A stretch of DNA of 64,000 nucleotides from Bradyrhizobium sp. CB2312 (GTDB lineage: Bacteria > Pseudomonadota > Alphaproteobacteria > Rhizobiales > Xanthobacteraceae). The stretch is taken from the NCBI RefSeq assembly GCF_029714425.1, contig NZ_CP121668.1, positions 4,051,501 to 4,115,500 on the forward strand, read 5' to 3'. The notes beneath the pieces are model-generated. The model was given only the letters and a program-made list of their open reading frames with translations, was not told where the DNA came from and did no database searches. This document shows, piece by piece, positions 7,810-16,482 of this stretch (positions are counted from its first letter, which is position 1; every line of letters starts with the position of its first letter). Made by a program: the position numbers and the translations under genes.

Positions 7810-9012
7810 TCACGGCCGCCAGAAGTAGATCCAGTCCTGCCGCGCCAGCATGCGCTCCGGGCCGAGCGCGCGGATCGCGACATCGCGCGCGAGCGCGAGC
7901 GGCCCGCCCAGATGGTAGATGCGGCCCTGCTGCCGCGCGGTCCGCTGCACCCGCCGCACGCGCGCCTCGCGCGCGCGGCCATATTGCTTCAGCGCCGCCG
8001 TGATGCCGGCTGCGCTCTCGGCGGCTTCGGGACTGAGATGGCGCGCCAGCACGGCGGCATCCTCGATCGCCATGCCGGCGCCTTGCGCTGCGAACGGCAG
8101 CATCGCATGCACGGCATCGCCGAGCAGCGCGACCGGGCCCTTGCTCCAGGGGCAGCCGTCGGGCACGCCGAACAGCGCCCATTTGCGCCAGCTATCGACC
8201 GCGGCGAGCATCATCCGCGCCGGCGGCGGCCAGCGCGGCGCGGCGAAGGCGTCCATCACCTCAAGGGGATCGCCGGGCGTGCTCCAGCCCGGCCTGTTCC
8301 AGGTGCCCGGCAGCACTGCGACCACGTTGATCTGGCGCCCGCCCGCGATCGGATAGGCGACGAGATGGGCATTTCGGCCCATCCAGAGCTGCACCCGGCG
8401 GGCGGTGTAGTCCTTCGGCAACTGCGTGGCGTCCAAGGTGCCGCGCCAGGCGATCAGGCCGGAGAAGCGCGGCTGCACCTCGGGAAACAGATGCTGGCGT
8501 ACCGTCGACCAGATGCCGTCGGCGCCGATCAGCGCGCTGGCGAGATCGCTGCGGCGGATCGTGCCGCTGCGATGGACCACGGTCAGCCCCTTGGCGTGCG
8601 GCGCGACGTCCTCGAAGGTCGCCCCCAATTTCAGGTCGATGTCGGGATGATCTGAGACAGCGCCGGCCAGCGCCGATTGCAGGTCGGCACGGTGCACCAC
8701 CCAATAGGGGGCGCCGGCGCGCGCCGACGCCGCTTCGCCGAGCGGCATGCGCAAGAGCTCGCCGCCGGCGCGCGCGCTCATGATCGAGACCGCCTCCGGC
8801 GTCACGGCGCGCAGCTTGAGGCGCTCGGCGAGGCCGAGCTCGACCAGCACGCGGCTGGCATTGGGGGAGAGTTGCAGGCCGGCGCCGACTTCCTCGAGCC
8901 GCTCGGTCTTTTCCAGCACGACGATGCGGAAGCCGCGGGCCGCGAGCGCCAGCGCGGCCGTCAATCCACCGATGCCGGCACCGGCGATGACAATCGTTCG
9001 GGAGAGCGCCAC
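7810..9012 (-). CDS. FAD-dependent monooxygenase (salicylate/3-hydroxybenzoate hydroxylase type)
   Basis: 400 aa, typical for class A flavoprotein monooxygenases. The N-terminus holds the Rossmann FAD motif GAGIGGL (residues about 11-17), the middle the ADGIWSTVR (DG) motif, and the C-terminal third the second FAD motif GDAVHAMLPFAAQGAGMAIEDA. SPNASRVL and YWVVHRADL are also characteristic of salicylate 1-monooxygenase and 3-hydroxybenzoate 6-hydroxylase relatives. It should hydroxylate an aromatic acid with NAD(P)H and O2; the substrate cannot be fixed from sequence. The gene lies 19 bp downstream of the zinc-finger gene, so the two are probably co-transcribed. Confidence 0.85.
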   Translation of the reverse strand: MALSRTIVIAGAGIGGLTAALALAARGFRIVVLEKTERLEEVGAGLQLSPNASRVLVELGLAERLKLRAVTPEAVSIMSARAGGELLRMPLGEAASARAGAPYWVVHRADLQSALAGAVSDHPDIDLKLGATFEDVAPHAKGLTVVHRSGTIRRSDLASALIGADGIWSTVRQHLFPEVQPRFSGLIAWRGTLDATQLPKDYTARRVQLWMGRNAHLVAYPIAGGRQINVVAVLPGTWNRPGWSTPGDPLEVMDAFAAPRWPPPARMMLAAVDSWRKWALFGVPDGCPWSKGPVALLGDAVHAMLPFAAQGAGMAIEDAAVLARHLSPEAAESAAGITAALKQYGRAREARVRRVQRTARQQGRIYHLGGPLALARDVAIRALGPERMLARQDWIYFWRP

Positions 9013-9031
9013 CCCTGACCGATGGGAACGG

Positions 9032-9277
9032 TCAGGCCACCTTGTCCTTCAAGACGCATTCCGGCGGGCGGGCTTCGCCCGCCTTCAGGTCCGCCGCGAA
9101 GCGGTACAGCGTCGAGCAGTAGGGGCAGATGATCTCGTTGTCGTTGCCGAGGTCCAGGAAGACGTGCGGGTGGTCGAACGGAGGATTAGCGCCCACGCAC
9201 ATGAACTCTTGCGAGCCGATCTCGATGACGGGAACACCGGCATCGTTATGGAAGTGCGGGACGACATGGTCGGACAT
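9032..9277 (-). CDS. CHCC zinc-finger protein, NDUFS6-like complex I accessory subunit
   Basis: 81 aa. The pattern C27, H36/H38, then CPYC (51-54) in EFMCVGANPPFDHPHVFLDL...EIICPYCSTLYRF is the zf-CHCC signature. In alphaproteobacteria this family is known as the homologue of the mitochondrial complex I 13-kDa subunit NDUFS6, so a role in respiratory complex I assembly is the likely function by homology. It is the first gene of a pair with the FAD monooxygenase; that linkage says little about its job, because the nuo operon is not in the window. Confidence 0.8.
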   Translation of the reverse strand: MSDHVVPHFHNDAGVPVIEIGSQEFMCVGANPPFDHPHVFLDLGNDNEIICPYCSTLYRFAADLKAGEARPPECVLKDKVA

Positions 9278-9596
9278 CGTAGTTCATCCTGGAGTGGCAA
9301 CGGCGGCAGATACAATCAAGAACTGACGCGGCATCTTTAAGGCGCCGCGGACCATAATGGTGGGTGCTGATGATTGCTAGTCCAGCGGAACCAAAAGGTT
9401 CGCAATGCCCCATGCTCATTTGCTCATGCAAATTCGACACAATCTTGCGGCCTGAGAGAAGCCCTTCTTTCGTCGGGGACGTTGTGTCGCAATTTTGGCA
9501 TACTATGTCTGGGGACGAGCGCGATTTGCGACGAAAGACGAACCATCAGGCGCAAGACGATTTCAAGACGATTTCAGGACCGTCCAGGCTTTCCGC
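9278..9596. other. Intergenic region between divergent genes, no gene seen
   Basis: About 320 bases separate the zinc-finger gene (leftward) from the 9.6 kb gene (rightward). It should hold both promoters. Short frames here lack ribosome sites and recognisable content. No clear palindrome was noticed. Confidence 0.5.
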
Positions 9597-10733
9597 ATGA
9601 AGTGGCTGCGAATCACCACAGCGTTGACCGGGATCGCGGCATGCAGCTTCATGCTGGTGCAGGTAACGCCGCATGCCCGTGAGGCCGGCGCGATTCTCTC
9701 CGCCCAGGACGATCCGGCCGCGCTTTCAGAGCTCAAGCTCGATGCGCTGCTCCGGCAGAACGACCATCTGGTTCAGGACAATATCGAGGCCGCGCTCGCC
9801 GCCGGCGATGCCGATCTCGCCGACAGTTTCGTTGCGCTCGCGCGTGACCGCAACCTCGCACTGCCCGACGACCTCATCAATCGCGTCAGCGATGCGGTCA
9901 AGGCCGAGAACTCCACCTCGCATTTCGCCAAACGGTTTGCCACCGGCCTCATCACCGGCAACGCCGACGATGTCGCAAGCCTGTCCGGAACCGTCGCCGG
10001 CGATCTGTTCGTGATCGGCGACATCAGGGATGTCGTGCGCGAGGGCAAGCATCTGGCGATGGGCGAGGACACCGATCGTCTTGTGCTGGGCCTGGCGACC
10101 GCGGGCCTTGCGGTGACGGCCGTGACCTATGTCTCCGTTGGCGGTGCTGCGCCGGTTCGCGCCGGGCTGACGCTGGTGAAGGATGCCCGCAAGGTCGGGC
10201 GGCTCGGCGAGGGCCTCGCCGCATGGGCGGGCCGGTCCGCGCGCGAGGTGGTCGATGCGCCGATGCTCCAGAACGCCGTCGCCAAGGGTTCGGTGTTCCG
10301 CCCCGGCGAGACCGTCAGCGCGATCAAGGCCGCATTCCGGGCCGAGAAGGCTGGCGCGCTGGTTCGGCTCGGCAAGGACGTCACGCGCGTTGCCGAAAAG
10401 ACCGGCGCGCGCGGCGCCATGGATAGCCTGCGGATCGCCGAGGGTCCGAAGGATGTCGCGCGCGCGGCGCGGCTTGCGGAAGCGCAGGGCGGCAAGACCC
10501 GCGCGATCATCAAGCTGTTCGGGCGCGGAGCGCTGCTGCTGGTCGGCGGCGCGTTCAATCTGGCGCTCTGGCTGCTCAGTGCGGCACTGACGCTGTTCGG
10601 CCTCCTGTCCTCGATCAAGGCGACCACCGAGCGCCTTACGCAGGCCTGGTGCGATCGCAGACGGGCGCGGCGCCTCCGCCGTGCCCAGATTGCAGCCCAG
10701 GCTGCTCTGGCGAACACGGCCGTCACGGCCTGA
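9597..10733 (+). CDS. Conserved hypothetical membrane/exported protein
   Basis: 378 aa from the ATG at 9597 (MKWLRITTALTGIAACSFMLVQ), which begins a signal peptide or N-terminal anchor; the frame is open 34 codons further upstream but without credible signals. A hydrophobic segment around residues 160-185 (LVLGLATAGLAVTAVTYVSVGG) and a strongly hydrophobic one near the end (GALLLVGGAFNLALWLLSAALTLFGLLSSI) imply an inner-membrane protein with a large helical, Asp/Ala-rich periplasmic part and a very basic cytoplasmic tail (CDRRRARRLRRAQ). I do not recognise the family. No operon partner. Confidence 0.65.
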   Translation: MKWLRITTALTGIAACSFMLVQVTPHAREAGAILSAQDDPAALSELKLDALLRQNDHLVQDNIEAALAAGDADLADSFVALARDRNLALPDDLINRVSDAVKAENSTSHFAKRFATGLITGNADDVASLSGTVAGDLFVIGDIRDVVREGKHLAMGEDTDRLVLGLATAGLAVTAVTYVSVGGAAPVRAGLTLVKDARKVGRLGEGLAAWAGRSAREVVDAPMLQNAVAKGSVFRPGETVSAIKAAFRAEKAGALVRLGKDVTRVAEKTGARGAMDSLRIAEGPKDVARAARLAEAQGGKTRAIIKLFGRGALLLVGGAFNLALWLLSAALTLFGLLSSIKATTERLTQAWCDRRRARRLRRAQIAAQAALANTAVTA

Positions 10734-10738
10734 AGCGC

Positions 10739-10813
10739 AACGCGCTTCAGGCTATTCTTTGAGCATGATCTTGCCGGAATACCGCTGCACATTTTTCCGG
10801 ATCATGCTCTAAG
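10739..10813. repeat. Interspersed repeat, copy B (atcatgctc type, opposite orientation)
   Basis: Contains GAGCATGATCTTGCCGGAAT and, inverted, TTTTCCGGATCATGCTC, so the element folds on itself. It shares the GATCATGCTC/TTTTCCGGA core with the copies at 5.6, 43.9 and 55.3 kb. Confidence 0.65.
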
Positions 10814-10846
10814 ATCACCCATTCCCCCTCAAGACTTGCGGAACTG

Positions 10847-11605
10847 ATGATGCCGAGCTTTCACAACGGCGCCGTTGAAATTGCCTATCTCGACGAAGGC
10901 GAGGGCGATCCGATCATCCTGGTGCACGGCTTTGCCTCCAGCAAGAACGTGAACTGGGTCTATCCGACCTGGGTGTCGGAGCTGCGCAAGAACGGCCGCC
11001 GTGTGATCGCGCTCGACAATCGCGGCCATGGCGAGAGCGCAAAGCTCTACGATCCCGCGCAATACTCGATCCCCACCATGGCCGGCGACGTGCTCGCGCT
11101 GATGGACCATCTCGCCATCCCGCAGGCCGACATCATGGGCTATTCGATGGGCGGACGGATGACGGCCTGGCTCGCCCTCAACGAGCCGCAGCGCCTGCGC
11201 TCGGCGATCCTCGGCGGCATCGGCATCGGCGGCCTGATCGAAGGCACCGGGCCCGGCGAGAACGTCGCCAAGGCGCTGGAGGCGCCATCGCTCGACGACG
11301 TCAGCGATCCCGTCGGCCGCACCTTTCGTGCATTCGCAGACCAAACCCGTTCCGACCGCCGTGCGCTCGCCGCCTGCCTGCGTGGCACGCGAGATATCAT
11401 GACGAAGGACGAAGCTGCGCGCATCGACGTGCCCGTGCTGATCGCGGTCGGCTCGACCGACGATGTCGCGGGCTCGGCCAGCGCGCTAGGCGCCATCATT
11501 CCCGGTTCGGAAGTGCTCGATATTCCGGGCCGCGACCACATGCGCGCAGTCGGCGACAAGGTCTACAAGACCGGCGTACTCGACTTCCTCTCACGCCGCG
11601 GCTGA
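10847..11605 (+). CDS. Alpha/beta hydrolase
   Basis: 252 aa. It has the oxyanion motif LVHGFASS (about 24-31), ALDNRGHGES, the nucleophile elbow GYSMGG (Ser about 99), an acid in VGSTDDVAG and the catalytic His in PGRDHMRAV, so the full triad is present. Family: lipase/esterase-like serine hydrolases of the alpha/beta fold; substrate unknown. The last 15 bases overlap the end of the convergent membrane-protein gene. Confidence 0.85.
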   Translation: MMPSFHNGAVEIAYLDEGEGDPIILVHGFASSKNVNWVYPTWVSELRKNGRRVIALDNRGHGESAKLYDPAQYSIPTMAGDVLALMDHLAIPQADIMGYSMGGRMTAWLALNEPQRLRSAILGGIGIGGLIEGTGPGENVAKALEAPSLDDVSDPVGRTFRAFADQTRSDRRALAACLRGTRDIMTKDEAARIDVPVLIAVGSTDDVAGSASALGAIIPGSEVLDIPGRDHMRAVGDKVYKTGVLDFLSRRG

Positions 11606-12979
11606 CACCTCGTTCGCCGACTCGTCCTCGTCAAAGCGACGCGCCAGCGCCATCAACACGACGAAGGTCGCGACCCACACCATGCGCGCGCCGTAACGAT
11701 CGTGCGGTCCTGAGATCACGCCGCAGATGAAGGCGTTGCCGAGCAGGGCCAGCGTCACGCCAGCCGCCAGCAGCGTCAGATCGTCGAGCCTTCTGTTGGC
11801 CAGTGCATGTCCGAGCAGCGCGAGCAGTCCGAGCATCGAGACCAGCGCGACGGGGACGTGTAGCCAGTTGACATAGTCGAAATCGAGGCCCCAATTTTGC
11901 TGGCGCGCCGCGCGCATCGGCGCGACCTGTGCCGGGATGTAGCGCTCGATGATGCCGTAGGTGTGCGGGATCCAGACACTGGCGCCTTCGCCGGTCGCCA
12001 CGTGCAGCAATTGCTGGCCCATCGCGCGCAGCGCCGCGCCGGCCTGCCAGGCCGGATAATCGGCGAGCGAATGCACGACGATATAGCCCATCTCGTCGTT
12101 CATGCCTTCGAAGCGGCCGAGCGTGTTGAACATGCTCTTGCCCCACAGGAATTCGTCGGCGGTCGCCGGCAGCTCGTTGCGATAGGGACAGAGCTTGTAG
12201 CGCTCGCGCGGGCAGTGGTCGTTCAGGTAGCGCGCGACGATGCCGTCCTGCATCATGCGGCCGAAGGCGACGCCATAGCCGCCGGGCGTCCACGCCCATT
12301 GGCCCGACAGCGCGTGGTTCGCCGAGACCAGCATCACACCGCCCGCGATGATCGTCAGGCTCGCTTGCGCCAGTCCGGCGATTTGTAGGCGTCGCCCCAG
12401 CAGCGGCCGCGCCATCCAGCCGGCGGCGCAGAGCCCGAGCAGCACGCCGAGCGTGGCGCTGTGGGTCGCGGCGGCAAAGGCGGTGAAGACGAACAGCGAG
12501 ATCTTTTCGAGCAGCGACGTGCGCTCGCCGCCGACGATCAGCAGGAACAGCGACAGCACCGAGAGCCCTGCAAAGATGTCGGTGAGCAGCATGCTGGCGA
12601 GCCAGGGCAGGGCGGTCGACAGGATCAGGAGCAGGCTGATCGCAACGAAGCGGAAGGTCTGCATCAGGCCGAGCACGCGCAGGGTGAGCTGCAACAGCCA
12701 CAGCGTCGCCAGCGACTGGACCGCGAGGTTGTTCCAGAAACCAAGATTCTCGCCGTAATGCAGGTAAAGGCCGAACACAGTGGAGCGGCTGGGGACAAGA
12801 TAGCCCTCGTACCAGCGCGCCAGATAGCCGCCGGTATCCCATTGCAATAGCGGATAGCCGTTCCACAACGCGGGCGCGATCAGGAGGAGGGGCAAGACAG
12901 GGGGCAAGGCCACCGCCGCCAGCCGCAGCCAAAACGAGCCCGCGGCGCGCGCGCGCAATTGATCGGTGGTGATGCTCAA
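11591..12979 (-). CDS. Polytopic membrane protein of unknown function
   Basis: 462 aa from a TTG at 12979 that has GGAG at good spacing; an ATG at 13015 would add 12 residues. About ten hydrophobic helices start with FWLRLAAVALPPVLPLLLIAPALW. The first loop has PLLQWDTGGYLARWYEGY, reminiscent of the acidic external loop of polyprenyl-phosphate sugar transferases, and a large external loop between helices 7 and 8 contains several Cys (DHCPRERYKLCPYRNELP). I cannot assign a family with certainty; a GT-C-like transferase is a guess. The 3' end overlaps the convergent hydrolase gene by 15 bp. Confidence 0.7.
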   Translation of the reverse strand: MSITTDQLRARAAGSFWLRLAAVALPPVLPLLLIAPALWNGYPLLQWDTGGYLARWYEGYLVPSRSTVFGLYLHYGENLGFWNNLAVQSLATLWLLQLTLRVLGLMQTFRFVAISLLLILSTALPWLASMLLTDIFAGLSVLSLFLLIVGGERTSLLEKISLFVFTAFAAATHSATLGVLLGLCAAGWMARPLLGRRLQIAGLAQASLTIIAGGVMLVSANHALSGQWAWTPGGYGVAFGRMMQDGIVARYLNDHCPRERYKLCPYRNELPATADEFLWGKSMFNTLGRFEGMNDEMGYIVVHSLADYPAWQAGAALRAMGQQLLHVATGEGASVWIPHTYGIIERYIPAQVAPMRAARQQNWGLDFDYVNWLHVPVALVSMLGLLALLGHALANRRLDDLTLLAAGVTLALLGNAFICGVISGPHDRYGARMVWVATFVVLMALARRFDEDESANEVSAAA

Positions 12980-13268
12980 GATTGCTCCGTCGTCCCCCGG
13001 GGACCATGCCCGCAATAACCGTCGAGACGGAATTCACCAATAGTTTGACCCCGGCCGGCTTGAATTTGGCCAAACCCTGACCATTTTGAGCCGACCTTGC
13101 CGCTTGGGGGCGTCCAAAGAAACCGTTGTGTTTCAAGGCGTTGGCATGCCCCCGCGGGGCAAGGCGCTGTTCACTCTGAGGCAAGCCCGTCAGGACTTTG
13201 TCGCCTACACTGTGCTATAGAGAAACAAAACCAGCCCGTTCGAAAGAGCAGATCCCAGAGAGAAAATC

Positions 13269-14093
13269 ATGGCAGTGCATCAGGTCAATCCGGGAGGAAA
13301 GCTCGCATCGCTCGATCCGATCTGGGACCGGATCCGGGGCGAGGCGGAGGACATCGTCCATCGCGAGCCCGAGCTTGCAACCTTCATCTATTCGACGGTG
13401 CTGCATCACAGCCGCCTCGAGGATTCGGTGATCCATCGTCTCGCCGACCGGCTCGATCACTCCGCGCTGTCGGGCGATCTGGTGCGCCAGACTTATGACG
13501 AGGCACTGCGCGACGATCCCGATCTCGGCAACGCCTTCCGCGCCGATCTCGTCGCCGTCTATGACCGCGATCCCGCCACCGCGCGCTTCATCGATCCCTT
13601 GCTCTACTTCAAGGGTTTTCACGCGATCCAGACCCATCGTCTCGCACACTGGCTCTACCTGAAGGGCCGCAAGGATTTTGCGTATTACCTCCAGAGTCGC
13701 GCCTCCGCGGTGTTCCAGACTGACATCAATCCGGCCGCGCGCATCGGCCGCGGCATCTTCCTCGACCACGCCACCGGCTTCGTCTGCGGCGAGACCGCTG
13801 TCATCGAGGACGACGTCTCGATCCTGCACGGCGTCACGCTCGGCGGCACCGGCAAGGAGAACGAGGACCGTCATCCGAAGATCCGTCACGGCGTGTTGAT
13901 CGGCGCCGGCGCAAAGATCCTCGGCAACATCGAGATCGGCCATTGCGCGCGCATCGCCGCCGGCTCGGTCGTGGTCAAGCCCGTGCCGCACAACGTCACG
14001 GTCGCGGGCGTGCCCGCCAAGATCGTCGGCGAGGCCGGCTGCGCCGAGCCGTCGCGCACCATGGATCAGATGATCAACGCGATGGGACTTTGA
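13269..14093 (+). CDS. cysE: Serine O-acetyltransferase
   Basis: 274 aa, the usual length. Transfers acetyl from acetyl-CoA to L-serine, the first committed step of cysteine synthesis in the cytoplasm. The N-terminal helical SATase domain (EPELATFIYSTVLHH, YFKGFHAIQTHRLAHWLYLKGRK) is followed by the left-handed beta-helix of hexapeptide repeats (about 150-235): DINPAARIGRGIFLDHATG, ILHGVTLGGTG, with the conserved catalytic His and Asp. GAGAKILGNIEIG and AGSVVVKPVPHNVTVAGVPAKI complete it. It begins at ATG 13269 behind AGAGAGAAA and is followed by a hairpin terminator. No cysteine-synthase gene is adjacent. Confidence 0.95.
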   Translation: MAVHQVNPGGKLASLDPIWDRIRGEAEDIVHREPELATFIYSTVLHHSRLEDSVIHRLADRLDHSALSGDLVRQTYDEALRDDPDLGNAFRADLVAVYDRDPATARFIDPLLYFKGFHAIQTHRLAHWLYLKGRKDFAYYLQSRASAVFQTDINPAARIGRGIFLDHATGFVCGETAVIEDDVSILHGVTLGGTGKENEDRHPKIRHGVLIGAGAKILGNIEIGHCARIAAGSVVVKPVPHNVTVAGVPAKIVGEAGCAEPSRTMDQMINAMGL

Positions 14094-14105
14094 GCCCGCA
14101 AGCAG

Positions 14106-14130
14106 GCGCCGGCTTTTCCGGCGCTTGTCG
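14106..14130 (+). terminator. Likely terminator of cysE
   Basis: GCGCCGG and CCGGCGC form a perfect 7-bp stem with a CTTTT loop 12 bases after the cysE stop, followed by TTGTCGT. The T-tract is weak, so efficiency is uncertain. Confidence 0.5.
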
Positions 14131-14215
14131 TCCCCAAATTCTTTGGCAATTCATGCTGGCGGTTCGTCGCGTCTCGTCCTAAAACCCGCCGACCAATTTC
14201 GATCGGAGACTTGCC

Positions 14216-14434
14216 GTGGACGTCAAAGAAGTCAGAAAGCTGGACGCGTATCTGAAGCGCGTATTCGGCAATCCCAAGATCCGCGTCGTACCGCGGCCGA
14301 AGAAGGATGATTCCGCCGAGGTCTATATCGGCGAGGAATTCATCGGCGTGCTCTTCGTCGACGACGAGGACGACGATCGCTCGTTCCAGTTCCAGATGGC
14401 GATCCTCGAGGACGATCTCGTCGATCAGGAATAG
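14216..14434 (+). CDS. DUF3126 family protein
   Basis: 72 aa, starting at GTG 14216 with GGAGA eight bases upstream. The sequence KLDAYLKRVFGNPKIRVVPRPKKDDSAEVYIGEEFIGVLFVDDEDDDRSFQFQMAIL matches the small alphaproteobacterial DUF3126 family, function unknown. It is acidic and soluble. The close spacing after cysE is a common arrangement of this family in Bradyrhizobium relatives, although the hairpin in between suggests separate transcription. Confidence 0.85.
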   Translation: MDVKEVRKLDAYLKRVFGNPKIRVVPRPKKDDSAEVYIGEEFIGVLFVDDEDDDRSFQFQMAILEDDLVDQE

Positions 14435-14519
14435 TTTTTCAACGCGGTGATCGCGAGCGGAGCTGAGTCTTCGCCGTGCTCGCAATGAGCCGTGCGGCGA
14501 CAGCGCGGCGTCCTCTCGT

Positions 14520-14570
14520 GTCCCGGCTCTGCACTGCAACGCCCTTAGCGTTGCAGTGCAGAGCCGGGAC
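14520..14570. repeat. Perfect long hairpin (23-bp arms), intergenic palindrome
   Basis: The arms 14520-14542 and 14548-14570 are exact inverted complements over 23 bases, beginning GTCCCGGCTCTGC, with a 5-base loop. It is directly followed by a second, imperfect palindrome (14603-14654, outer arms GCCCCGG/CCGGGGC). These resemble intergenic palindromic repeats common in Bradyrhizobium genomes. Confidence 0.85.
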
Positions 14571-14718
14571 CCAGAAGCCATACGGCGCATATCCGCAACA
14601 TTGGCCCCGGCTCAGCAGCGCACCGTCGAAGAGACGCTGCGCTGCGTCCGGGGCACGCATCGGAGATCGAGGCGCGTTCTCCCCACATGAGGAACGTTAG
14701 CTCCGCAATCCCGTAACT

Positions 14719-15115
14719 CTATCTCTTCGCGAGAATGCGCAGCCGCGCCGTGGCGTCGGCGACGATGATGCCCTCGGCATCGACGAGCTCGGCGTGTACG
14801 ACCATGTCGCGCTCCGTCCGTTCGACAACGCGCGCGCGTGCGATGATCGGACCGACCGATGCAGGCTTGTGAAAGCGCGTGTCGAGACCCCTGGTGACTA
14901 CGGTCAGGTCAGCCGGGAGCCGCAGCCAGCGCGCAAATCCCGGTCGCGGAATCCAGCATCGCCGCCAGGAATCCGCCCTGAACGGTCCCGTGCCTGTTGG
15001 TGAACGCGAGCTGCGCCTGAAAGCGGATCAACGCTTGCCCGGCCTCGTCGAAGCCGACCCATTCGCGTCCGAGCAATTGGGCGCCGGGTGGCAGATTGGG
15101 TGTCGCGTCGCTCAC
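14719..15115 (-). pseudogene. PaaI-type (hotdog) thioesterase, frameshifted copy
   Basis: Near-duplicate of the intact gene at 20340-20735. From a GTG at 15115 the product reads SDATPNLPPGAQLLGREW and continues in step with the intact copy to GICALAA; then the frame hits TGA at 14909-14911. The rest of the protein (LTVVTRGLDTRF ... ATARLRILAKR, stop 14719-14721) is in another frame. Comparison shows 13 bases where the intact copy has 12, that is, one extra base between about 14911 and 14930. Conserved hotdog features such as FTNRHGTVQGGFLAAMLD are intact. It is a pseudogene unless the extra base is a sequencing error. Confidence 0.85.
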
Positions 15116-15242
15116 ATCGATCTTCCCCGGCGTTTTCCTTAAAGAAGAGGGTACCAAGCAGCCGATCCGGTGCAAGGTCTGGCAGCGCTGATGCTCATCG
15201 GCAACAATCTGTGAGTAGGGTGCGTGATCGCGCGTATGTAGA

Positions 15243-15752
15243 GTGACAACGCTCCCAGATCATTGGTCCGATATGCACGCAGACTCTCTCGAGATTGCCC
15301 GCCTCACCGAAGAGTCGGGTCTGTCGAAGACAATCGCCGCGCTTCAGTTTGCGTTTTGGGGCCCGCTGACAGGGTATGGCTCGGCCGCCGACTATGAGCA
15401 GTTTCTTTGCCATGCGGCTCGTTCGCACCATCTGCCGGAAATTCTGGTCGCCCGGTGCGGCACGACCTTTGTTGGCTCGGTCAATCTGCTCGCCAGCGAG
15501 ATGACGATACGTCCTGCACTTTCGCCGTGGATGGCGCAGCTGTTCGTGCCCGACAGCGCGCGGAGTCAAGGTGTCGGAAACGCGCTCATTGAAGCTGCCG
15601 TGGCAAAGGCTGCGGCGCTGGGCCATCGACGGATATATCTCTACACCTCGGGGACATTGCCGGGCTACTATGCTTCCCGCCGCTGGCAGCCGGTCGAGGA
15701 GGTCGAATATCTCGGCAAGAGGCGCGTCATCATGGCTTATGATCTGGCTTGA
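15243..15752 (+). CDS. GNAT family N-acetyltransferase
   Basis: Up to 169 aa from GTG 15243; the ATG at 15273 (MHADSLEIARL) is a plausible shorter start. The acetyl-CoA-binding signature is visible as LSPWMAQLFVPDSARSQGVGNALIEAAVAKAAALGHRRIYLYTS, with the R/Q-G-x-G-x pyrophosphate loop as RSQGVG. GYYASRRWQPVEE is the usual C-terminal beta-bulge region. Acceptor substrate unknown. It lies within the segment bounded by the two thioesterase copies. Confidence 0.8.
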   Translation: MTTLPDHWSDMHADSLEIARLTEESGLSKTIAALQFAFWGPLTGYGSAADYEQFLCHAARSHHLPEILVARCGTTFVGSVNLLASEMTIRPALSPWMAQLFVPDSARSQGVGNALIEAAVAKAAALGHRRIYLYTSGTLPGYYASRRWQPVEEVEYLGKRRVIMAYDLA

Positions 15753-15859
15753 TAGCAAAAAAATGCACTCAAGCTGTCCTGCTGGCGTGAGCCGTACGCC
15801 CGTGGCCCTTGCGTTCGACCAATTCAACGCCGATCTCTTGAGTTGCGCACGGTTCTCCG

Positions 15860-16027
15860 TCACGCGCCCACCGCTGCGAGCATGTCGGGGATCGTGACGA
15901 ATTTCTCCCGCTGCTTGCCGAGCAGCGCTCCCCTGCGTTTCTCGGCGGCGTCGATCGTGCCCCAATCCGGATAGCTCACGATGCGTGCCACGCGGCCGGT
16001 GCTGATCCGATTGTGATAAGCGCTCAC
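15860..16027 (-). pseudogene. C-terminal scrap of an FAD/NADP reductase-like protein
   Basis: A 55-codon frame whose GTG overlaps the cupin stop codon (GTGA overlap). Its second half, SYPDWGTIDAAEKRRGALL followed by GKQREKFVTIPDMLAAVGA, resembles the extreme C-terminus of adrenodoxin-reductase-type ferredoxin-NADP reductases (pattern W..ID.AE...G...GR.R.K......ML). Nothing upstream encodes the FAD or NADP domains, so I read it as a remnant fused behind the cupin gene. It could be translated by coupling, but as a functional protein it is doubtful. Confidence 0.4.
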
Positions 16028-16377
16028 TCGAAATGGACGGCGAGCCAGACCGTTGGCTGTTGCGGCTCCGTCCACTCGACGCGATGGCGTTTCCTTGCGG
16101 GGATGAAGACGTAATCCCCCACGCCCAGCGATCGCGCGGCAAGCTCATGTTCGAACTGCAATGTGGCGCGCCCTTTCAGCACGATCACCCACTCGTTCCA
16201 CGCCTGATCATACCAGAAGCCCGGCGGACTAGTTTGCCCCTGCGATATAATGCGCTCGATCTTCAAGCCAGGCCGCGCGAGGATTTCGCTGAACGCCTCT
16301 TCCCCTATGTTGGCGGCCGAAACATCCGCCACATCCGTGAATAGATTGCCTGGCTGGATTGTCATCGATATTCCCAC
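16024..16377 (-). CDS. Cupin domain protein
   Basis: 117 aa; the ATG at 16365 (MTIQPGNLF) is an alternative start. A single double-stranded beta-helix: GFWYDQAWNEWVIVLKGRATLQFEHE (cupin motif 1, degenerate) and GVGDYVFIPARKRHRVEWTEPQQPTVWLAVHF (motif 2, with an H-R-V histidine). The metal-binding set of motif 1 is incomplete, because Q and N stand where two His are usual. Similar proteins are annotated as cupins of unknown function. Part of the thioesterase-bounded segment. Confidence 0.75.
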   Translation of the reverse strand: MGISMTIQPGNLFTDVADVSAANIGEEAFSEILARPGLKIERIISQGQTSPPGFWYDQAWNEWVIVLKGRATLQFEHELAARSLGVGDYVFIPARKRHRVEWTEPQQPTVWLAVHFE

Positions 16378-16482
16378 GCGTTTCCAGAGCCGAATTACCT
16401 ACAAGCCCACGTAGCGCCCCATTCAGGTCCGTTCAACGGCGCATAGCGGACTGGATTTGCTCACGTTGAGTTCTTCGCATTT

